NCBI GenBank assembly: GCA_947561395.2
Contig: OX387187.1
Span: 30,857,829-30,921,828 of the forward strand
Direction: 5' to 3'
Source of the DNA: Buxus sempervirens
Taxonomy: Eukaryota > Streptophyta > Magnoliopsida > Buxales > Buxaceae
DNA length: 64,000 nucleotides
Shown: positions 57,601 through 64,000 of the stretch, in pieces
How positions within the stretch are numbered: position 1 is the first letter of the stretch
Layout of the letters: the number at the start of each line of letters is the position of its first letter
The notes under the pieces: generated by a model
The model's input: the letters and a program-made list of their open reading frames with translations, nothing else
The model's database searches: none
Told to the model about the DNA's origin: nothing
Position numbers and translations under genes: made by a program

Positions 57601-58772
57601 CCAAAAAATTATAGTTAAAAGAGTTTAATTTGGAGTCATTAGGCTTTCTGATGGACAAAAATTTATGAGACAACGAAAAGCAACTTACGTGCTCACACCC
57701 CCATAGCCTATAAGAGGGATCTTCCCCTGAAAAGGGAAAAAAATTACTAAAACGAACAATCAATTATAAACGAGAATAAAGAACAAGAGACTTGGATGTC
57801 TGAAAAGAAGAAAGTTCCAAAAGAATATAATAGCATGACCCAAGATGAAAAATACAGATTATAATTAATAGCACAGTAGTAAATATAGAAAGACCCACTG
57901 TTAACAAGTAGAAATGCACCAAAGAACCGATAGTAATTAGTAGAAATGTATCGATATTTATGCTTGGTACATAAAAGAAACTTAATCAGTGGAAATAACT
58001 GTACAACCACTCAGCTACATTTTCAACTGTGCAAAAAATTTTGTTCTAGGCCAGCAAAATGAAATATGATCAAGAATATTGTCCTGTAATCTTGCCCTGG
58101 TTTCTCCAGCTTTTTTGCTGCACTACCATGGCAGTATATTGGCAGACGACATAGATAGTCCATAAGAATGTAAACTTTGACTCCTGATATTGCACACACT
58201 CAAAAGATTGAAAGTTAACAGATAACGATTGTTTGAAAACTTTTAAAACCCCTGTTCCATAATCAGTTGACACAAAAAAGGCTTTATTTTCTGGAATTTC
58301 GTTCCCGTAAGATAATGAGCCATTTTTACTCGTATAATGGACCTCATGACACAAAGCAAAACCACATATACATTTTTTTTTTAAATTGCTTTATCTAAAT
58401 ACTCTCTATCATGCACTTAGACAGTAGCTGAACTATTTCAAAAATATGTATCACAAGTTATTAATTCACCTTAATAAAATGACAGATTTTGAAAATTGCT
58501 ACGTTCATTATATCCAATATTCTTGTATTTGTACCTGACACCAACAGTGCATCATTGTGTCAGCATGTCATTGGTGGGCAATTGACTAAAAATAGTTTTC
58601 ATACAAAGTTAACATAAACCTGGCATACCCTTGTTAGAATATACATCTCCTTCAAGATACTCGTGGACAGATTGAAGAGTGGCTTCCCACTTAAGCCACC
58701 AGATTCTTCAGCCACAGGGTATCTGTTAACAGGATCTGGTCTTGTAATAGTTGTATTTGATTTTGATATGAT
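51613..58772 (-). CDS. PYRD: Dihydroorotate dehydrogenase (class 2, mitochondrial), 3' half of gene
   Basis: Catalyses dihydroorotate to orotate, step four of pyrimidine synthesis, on the inner mitochondrial membrane with FMN and ubiquinone. Four minus-strand exons in phase: 58772-58629 ([32 protein letters not shown]), 57726-57689 ([12 protein letters not shown]), 57584-57485 ([27 protein letters not shown]) and 51687-51613 ([20 protein letters not shown], ending ADCR). These match the C-terminal FMN-phosphate-binding third of plant enzymes. Exon 1 has two extra in-frame residues (IISKSNTT against IISNTT). The last intron is 5.8 kb, starts GC rather than GT, and holds a hAT element. Exons for the first two thirds were not found up to the window edge, so the gene either continues beyond it or is a partial copy. 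Confidence 0.82.
52241..52337 (+). repeat. Tandem duplication, about 48-bp unit, two copies
   Basis: CCTAACCCTAACGCTCCC and TCAAACTCTCCATCTACGA occur twice in direct succession. It lies inside the hAT element, ahead of the ARF-like segment, in sequence resembling a 5' UTR. Confidence 0.9.
52477..52740 (+). pseudogene. Auxin response factor (ETTIN/ARF3-like) first-exon fragment
   Basis: Starts [20 protein letters not shown], followed by a Ser-rich stretch and [14 protein letters not shown]3-type proteins start MGGLIDLN... with acidic and Ser-rich residues and then SSSVCLELWHACAGP. After VCLKL the frame is lost, apparently through a small deletion where WHACAG should be, and no B3 domain follows. 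ARFs are nuclear auxin-response transcription factors; this piece cannot be functional. The start follows a 5' UTR-like CT-rich stretch. Identification rests on about 25 residues. Confidence 0.5.
53337..54656 (+). pseudogene. GPAT9: GPAT9 (glycerol-3-phosphate acyltransferase) fragment, five exons
   Basis: Five exons with proper borders: 53337-53432 ([20 protein letters not shown]), 53565-53661 ([20 protein letters not shown]), 54057-54144 ([19 protein letters not shown]), 54232-54328 ([20 protein letters not shown]) and 54571-54656 ([20 protein letters not shown]). They cover the catalytic NHxxxxD block and the FPEGTC motif of the ER acyltransferase making lysophosphatidic acid. The N-terminal third and the C-terminal part are missing. 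The third exon has a stop (KI then TAA), so no full product is possible. Exon-intron structure is retained, so the capture was from genomic DNA, not RNA. Confidence 0.88.
55010..55165 (+). other. Exon-like segment inside hAT, product unrecognised
   Basis: Open plus-strand stretch ending at a GAGTAAGT donor-like site, with residues [19 protein letters not shown]. It does not match the next GPAT9 exon as I know it. It may be a third captured piece or intron sequence. Confidence 0.25.
55724..57484. other. Remainder of last intron of the dehydrogenase gene
   Basis: AT-rich sequence with no coding block or transposon termini recognised. Confidence 0.5.
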
Positions 58773-60603
58773 CTGCATAGAGGAATAACTGAAAAACAAT
58801 GTTAAAACAATCAAAGATAAAAATCAATGCAACTACAGATGCTGAAATATTGGAGACATGAAAAACATTTCATTTACAAGAACAAATTTCAATTGTCACT
58901 TAAGATTAAACAAATACAATGAAATTATATTTAATTCATATAAGAATGTTACCCACTTTTTTAGGTAATGAAGGAATGCCCACCAATTGACCCCTGAGAC
59001 CAAATCCATTCATCAAATGTCAAGAACTTCACAGATTTTGGGGACTCAATTTGATTAAAACCGGAATCTATAAAATTTGGAATTTTGGATAAAAGGTGAG
59101 TTTTCTTCATCTTCTTTGAATGCATGCATGTTTTTATTATTACTACAGTAGATCCACATGCTAGGAAGATTATTTGATACTTTGAAGTTATTTATTGTCA
59201 TCATCATCCCAAACTATATTGGGGTCCGATATAGAGTTGATTTCACTTTTAGATTAATTTTGTATACTTTCGCATGAAGTGATGATTCAGAGGAGAGCTA
59301 AAGGAATCATTCTTATGTAACTGTTTCTATCCTGGGTATCAGGAATCTGTGATCATGCTTACCTTCTTCCTTCTGGAGTTATCCAATTTACATCAGCCAT
59401 GAGGTTAAATATTTCATATAATAAACCTTGTACTAATCTAAAATTTTCAAATTTTGTTTTCATCAAAACACCAATTTATATATTTTTATAATATTTTCTA
59501 TATTTTTCAGATTTTTCACTGACCTCCATCATTAATTTTTCAGATTTTTCAGATTTTTTATGACATGTTTTCCATTCCTTTGACACACATTTCAGTTTTA
59601 GAGGGGGACAAAACCAGAAATGGAACAAAAACTTTAAACATTGGATCTTCCAGAAATATTTTGCCAATAGTGATGATTAAAATGAAGAGAGATGCTATGG
59701 CTCAAGTAGGAAAAATATCAGACATGGACAGAAATCTGACTTGGGTCTTCAAGATCCTAACCCTTCAAAAATCATCCAAGAACTTCAATTGTATCATATC
59801 GATCCAAATACTGATGATCATTGAACAGTGAAGCCTCGTGTCTCTGATTTAAAACAAAATACATTTCTGCCTAAACATCTTTTGCACTTTACAGACTGAC
59901 TGTACAAAAACTCTGAAGTTGTAGAAGTTACAGTACAAAATATTTGTTTTCTCAATTTATGAGTCTTACCAATGAGGAAGAGTGCACAAGAAAAGTTTCT
60001 AATACCACAGATAAGACAACCTTATTTTCGTTTTGCTTTTGAATTTTCAATGTAACTTCCTGCCCTTATATCTTTACCATTGCTTTCATATGTCCTAATC
60101 CTAGCACCCGGTTTTTGTTTGTCACAACTTTCCATTTGCAGAAACCTAACTACAGAAGTTTCTGTTTTTGTTTGTCATAACTTTCTGTTTATTTCTCGGG
60201 TCTGCTACCTATGAAGTATTTTTATTGTAAAATATCTTCATTTATAAATACTTTGGAGCAATAATTTTTCTATAAATGCATGTTAATGGGGGCATGCCGA
60301 CACATTGCCTATTGCAGGATGCAATATAGGGTTATAGTGTCGGTATTGTACATTTTGGTCACTCAGTTAGTAATTTTTAAAATATTTCTTTGTTGGACAA
60401 CGTTGTAGGTGATTTAACATTAGAATTTAGAATTGCTTTATTTTCTTATTTCCAATAATATTGTTCATGAATTTTGTATCCTTCTATTTCTTTTAAGTAT
60501 TATATTATTTTAGTGCACTTTTTCAAAATAAGCATGCCTGTGTAATAATAGCACCTCCTACTCAAAGTTGACAGAAGGTATATTTGATTTTGAAGTTTGA
60601 AGC
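58773..60603. other. Intron or intergenic sequence right of the dehydrogenase exons
   Basis: Upstream dehydrogenase exons were looked for on the minus strand (for example the VKIAPDLS segment) and not seen. A short minus-strand open piece ending GRRKV-like before a GTAAGC site (about 59365-59410) is too small to name. Confidence 0.4.
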
Positions 60604-60608
60604 ACTAT

Positions 60609-61379
60609 TGAGATTTCTAATCTTAGGTCCCTGTTCTCTAGGATTCTAAACAACAAGAAGAGATTACAATACTAAATGACAAAACAGTGACAAGAGGACA
60701 CACGATTTAACGAGGAAACCCTAGACAATAGTCTAGGTAAAACCTCGGGTCTTGTTGAGTAAGACCACGCCTGAAAACAATGTATTACTAACAAATGTTC
60801 TTTACAAAATGTTCAGACATACAGTGATCTTATACAAACATAAGGATTCACTCACACAGTTGATTCCACAACCTTTGTCTGCAACAACTTGATCTTCATC
60901 TTCTCCAGCAGTTTCAAGACTTCACACGAACATGATGTGATCAATGAGATTGCCCATTCCAATCGTACACAGATCTGGAATGTTCTTGTTCTGAAAACTT
61001 TCCCAGTTTTCCAGAATTCTACAGCAACCTCAACATCTCTGATCTTTCTCCAGCTGCACTCTTCACCAAGCTACTTCTGGACTCCCAAAAGATCCAGCTT
61101 CCAAGAACCTCCAAGACCCTTTAAATCAGAGGTTCTTAACCACTTTTCTAACTGTCTCAACAACCTGTAACTATCTTCAAAACAACCCAACTGAATCTTG
61201 TAACTGCCTGAGATTTCAGTTGGTTGAGTAGCTCCAGCAAGTTACACTTAACCTTGCTAGAAGCTATCTCAAGTCACACATTCAACCATACTTCACTTCA
61301 TCAAGAAACTGAATGTTTTAATAAATTTCAATACTCTTTGTCATGCATTTTGTCACATGGGAAAATATATTTTCCAACA
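60609..61379 (-). mobile_element. Copia-type solo LTR, 771 bp, reverse orientation
   Basis: On the minus strand it starts TGTTGGAAAATATATTTTCC, a classic Copia LTR start. It ends in sequence with GTTTCCTCGTTAAATCG and a final CTCA. The 5-bp duplication ACTAT flanks it exactly (60604-60608 and 61380-61384). No internal domain or partner LTR is present. It lies just before the exonuclease remnant. Confidence 0.85.
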
Positions 61380-61412
61380 ACTATGCTCTTGAGGTGGCCT
61401 AATAATCAGATA

Positions 61413-61785
61413 ACATGCTGATTCTGCAATCACTTCTTGATGATCCTACATTGCTGAAGGTCTGTTAATAATAACTTTAATAAAATCTCTTTAACATTTA
61501 AGATTTCCATATGCTTTTGAAGGACCATGTTGTTCATGCATTGTTCCTTTTGTTTGCTGGTTTTTTTTTTTTTTATTTCTTTTTAATGTTTCATTATCTT
61601 GCAATGACACTTAACATCTTAAGGTTGGAGTTTGCATAGCCAATGATGCTGTTAAAATTTCGAGGAACTATGATGCATGCATTAAAGCTTTGAAGGATCT
61701 GTCCAGTGTGGCTAACCTAAAGCTTGGTGGAATCTCTAGGAAATGGAGTCTTAGTTCTCTTTGTGAAATGATTGCATGTAAAGAG
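61413..61785 (+). pseudogene. Werner-type 3'-5' exonuclease (DEDD) fragment, two exons
   Basis: A first piece ends at 61459 (LILQSLLDDPTLLK before GTCTGT). A second exon, 61624-61785, reads VGVCIANDAVKISRNYDACI, then LKDLSSVANLKLGG and KWSLSSLCEMIACKE before GGTCATT. The joined order matches the middle of the exonuclease domain of plant WRN-exo-like proteins (LLDDPTILKVGV...DLA.LAN.KLG...W.L..L), including the region before the last catalytic Asp/Tyr motif. That final motif and the N-terminal DxE motif are not found nearby. These enzymes degrade DNA 3' to 5' in the nucleus. It is probably a broken duplicate. Confidence 0.72.
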
Positions 61786-63690
61786 GTCATTCATTCTTTT
61801 CATAGTTTTCCTTGTATTTTCTTCTTCCCATTATATATGCTTACTTTGATCTTTGTAATTTCAAGCTGTCACAGACACATACATGCTTTCATTCAAGTAT
61901 ATAAGCTGCAACCACTTATTGTATTAATTTCTTAATTACTGCATATGGTTATCCAGGCAGTTCAACTAACTACTGTTTTTTTTCTTTAATGATGTAAATG
62001 GTGTGCTTAAATAATGTAGACTATGGGTAACACACCGGAATGGTTAAATCTGTCCATCTTCCTTTGCCAACAGGTTTTTGAGAAAAAAAATATACAATAA
62101 TGTCATTTTGTTAGGTTTCAGCTGAAGCCTAATTTAGTGGAAATAATCTTTTAGTGGCATAAACATATTAACATGAGTTGTTGGAAGGAAAGTTAGGATA
62201 TGAGTTACTATTTCTGAAAAGGTGCAAGAAATTTTGATGACTAAGAAGTTTCCAAGTACTTGGATGGAAGGCATCCTAATGTTCCCATAAGAACAGAGGA
62301 AATGTTAGAAGTTGTAACAATTATTGTAGAAAGACTCTCATTATGAAATCACTGGAAATAATAAGGTACCAAATAATAAGTTGTACCAACCCTCTTTAAT
62401 GTGCAAACAACAGCAAACTGAAGCACCAGCTTGCACGAATTGGAAGAGACACTACCAACTCAAACCACAAAGAGAAATATTTCAACCAGAAATTGTCTAA
62501 ACAATATAAACCCAATAAAGAAGAACAAAATAGAAATGCAAACCATATGAAAGATATATTCAAATAAACGAAGCATTATCTATTACATAGTGTGGCTCAT
62601 CTATACCTATAAAAATAAGTTTCAATTATAGCATATAAAAAAATTTATTAGAGATGAATCGTCCATCCATTCCTCTGCCTATTTGATAAATTCTCACTCT
62701 CCCCTTTCATCATCTAAAGACCGCAAGAACCACATCTCATTGTACCCAGATTGTGTGTGGCTCCATTAATAATGTTTCACTTAGCTAAAACTAACATTAA
62801 TATAATCAAATTGTTACATATAATTTCCATGTCTAGAAATAGGAAAAAAAAACTTTCAAATATAATATAATCTCGGCCATACCATGTTTCTAAACCTCCT
62901 ATAACATTCAAAAATAAACTGCTCCCATATAATACAGGCAATAGTTTCTACATCAGATAACTAATTCGGACATGTCTCCAACTTCGCAACAAACAACATC
63001 AAAATTAGATCAAGATGCGACTACTAACCTATCCTCAAACCCTGCAAGTAACCAGGCCTTTCTTGCTTAGAAGGATGCCTTCCAACACATTTATTGCACG
63101 AGAACTTCGGAATCTATTTCACCAAATCTGCGAGTAACACACGGAAGGAATGAAGATTTAAAATATTTAAAAGCGATACACGTATGCATTTTGTATCATC
63201 TCAATTGATAACAGCATCACCTGTACGTTTGCAGTTTGGAATTACTTCCTAGTTCCTACTTCAGAATTTTTCTAAAATTAGGATCTTAAAAAAAGATTAA
63301 GAAAAAAAAATTGACTTCTTCCATTAGAAATTTAACAAAAATTCAGATATTAGAAAAATAAATTTGATTTATCAGTTCAGTCATATGAACAAAACAATCA
63401 CAACATAAAGATTGATCCACCAACAAGAACAATTCAATGACGAGAAGATCTCTTCCAAGCTGGTGTTCGTCAAAACAAACTTACGAAAAAGTATGATTCC
63501 ACTCAAACAAGGGCCAAAAGATGAGTACCCAAAATGAAAAGTTATGATTTCTAAAACTCATCGGAAAGAACAATCCAAATCGGAGTTTCCTCAGAAAAAC
63601 GATATTGATTAGCAATTCTCTTCCAATAGTAGAAAATCAAAAGAACACCAAGTAAATCTCCAGCTAGAAAAGAACACATAAAATGGATCG
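61786..63690. other. AT-rich non-coding sequence
   Basis: No splice-bounded coding block or transposon termini recognised. A plus-strand frame of 33 codons at about 62971 (MSPTSQQTTSKLDQDATTN) is too short to interpret. Confidence 0.45.
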
Positions 63691-64000
63691 AACTCTTACC
63701 TTTTCTCATCTGATTTCCTCTGTCTGTAAAAGTAAAATACAATCTGTGCTTGAGCCTGTAGATGGATTTGCGTCTTTCTTCGTCGAAAGATTAATAATAA
63801 ACAAGTGATTTATAATCAAAAACCCATACAGAGAAGAGGAGACGCAGTTGCAGCAACTCTGTTGAGACGGTAGAAGGTACAGCACTCATGCCGGTAGCAC
63901 AGAGAAGAAGAGACGCAGGTGGCGGTAAAAGATAGGACAAGGAATCAGGTGAAGCAAGTGGCGGTAGAAGAGGAGACGCTCGTGAAGCAAGCAAGCGGTG
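63691..64000 (-). other. Possible 5' leader of a minus-strand gene, with short imperfect repeats
   Basis: On the minus strand, copies of GCGTCTCCTCTTCTACCGCC and GCGTCTCTTCTTCTCTGTGC alternate with CTTGCTTCAC words, in CT-rich sequence like a plant 5' UTR. It reaches an AGATGAGAAAAGGTAAGAG donor-like site at about 63700. It could be the first exon of the dehydrogenase gene or of an unrelated gene; no diagnostic protein sequence is present. Confidence 0.3.

Noticed and set aside
59365-59420. Minus-strand piece with MADVNWITPEG before a GTAAGC site
   Set aside because: Too short and matches no dihydroorotate dehydrogenase segment I know.
62971-63071. Short plus-strand frame MSPTSQQTTSKLDQDATTN
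   Set aside because: About 33 codons with no neighbouring domain; could be a gag N-terminus by composition but there is no support.

Overview
This is nuclear DNA of a flowering plant, probably a dicot. The evidence is fragments of plant gene families (SEPALLATA-type MADS box, ETTIN-like ARF, ankyrin/PGG, GPAT9), plant Copia and Tat-clade LTR elements, a hAT element with an 8-bp duplication, and GT-AG introns with T-rich acceptors. The species cannot be named. Gene density is very low: transposons make up more than half of the window, and most host coding sequence is fragmentary or broken.

Left part (1-15 kb): the tail of a Tat-type LTR (1-818). A block of host gene fragments on the minus strand follows, with a ribosomal protein L7a start and a MADS K-box exon. 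An element with about 600-bp inverted ends (3723-11938) contains a young, whole-looking Copia element (4787-9936). Then come a 500-bp GT microsatellite and a solo LTR (13635-14695, duplication GTCAA).

Middle (16-47 kb): an ACD6/ITN1-type ankyrin-PGG pseudogene (16041-23158). Its first exon is split by a roughly 3.3-kb solo LTR, which itself holds a 1.8-kb solo LTR in the opposite orientation. A 23-kb Tat-clade (Ogre/Retand-like) LTR retrotransposon follows (24247-47220, duplication AACAT). It has 2.25-kb LTRs, two leader tandem-repeat arrays, gag-pro-pol with a second RNase H, and two minus-strand cargo genes of the plant mobile domain type. The second cargo gene has exon-like blocks and its own leader. 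Arrays of 23-26-bp imperfect palindromes with TATCCGG/CCGGATA arms sit in the U3 of the LTRs, ahead of gag, near both cargo genes and in the unrelated-looking solo LTR. A third LTR family has palindromes with different arms at the matching place. These arrays are the best candidate here for an undescribed system.

Right part (47-64 kb): a gag fossil, possible DNA-transposon terminal sequence, and the 3' half of a dihydroorotate dehydrogenase gene on the minus strand (exons at 58.7, 57.7, 57.5 and 51.65 kb). The last intron of that gene holds a 3.75-kb Pack-type hAT element (51967-55715, duplication GTGGGTAT) carrying five GPAT9 exons and an ARF-like first exon. To the right lie a Copia-type solo LTR (60609-61379, duplication ACTAT) and a two-exon remnant of a Werner-type 3'-5' exonuclease. 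No tRNA or rRNA genes were seen.
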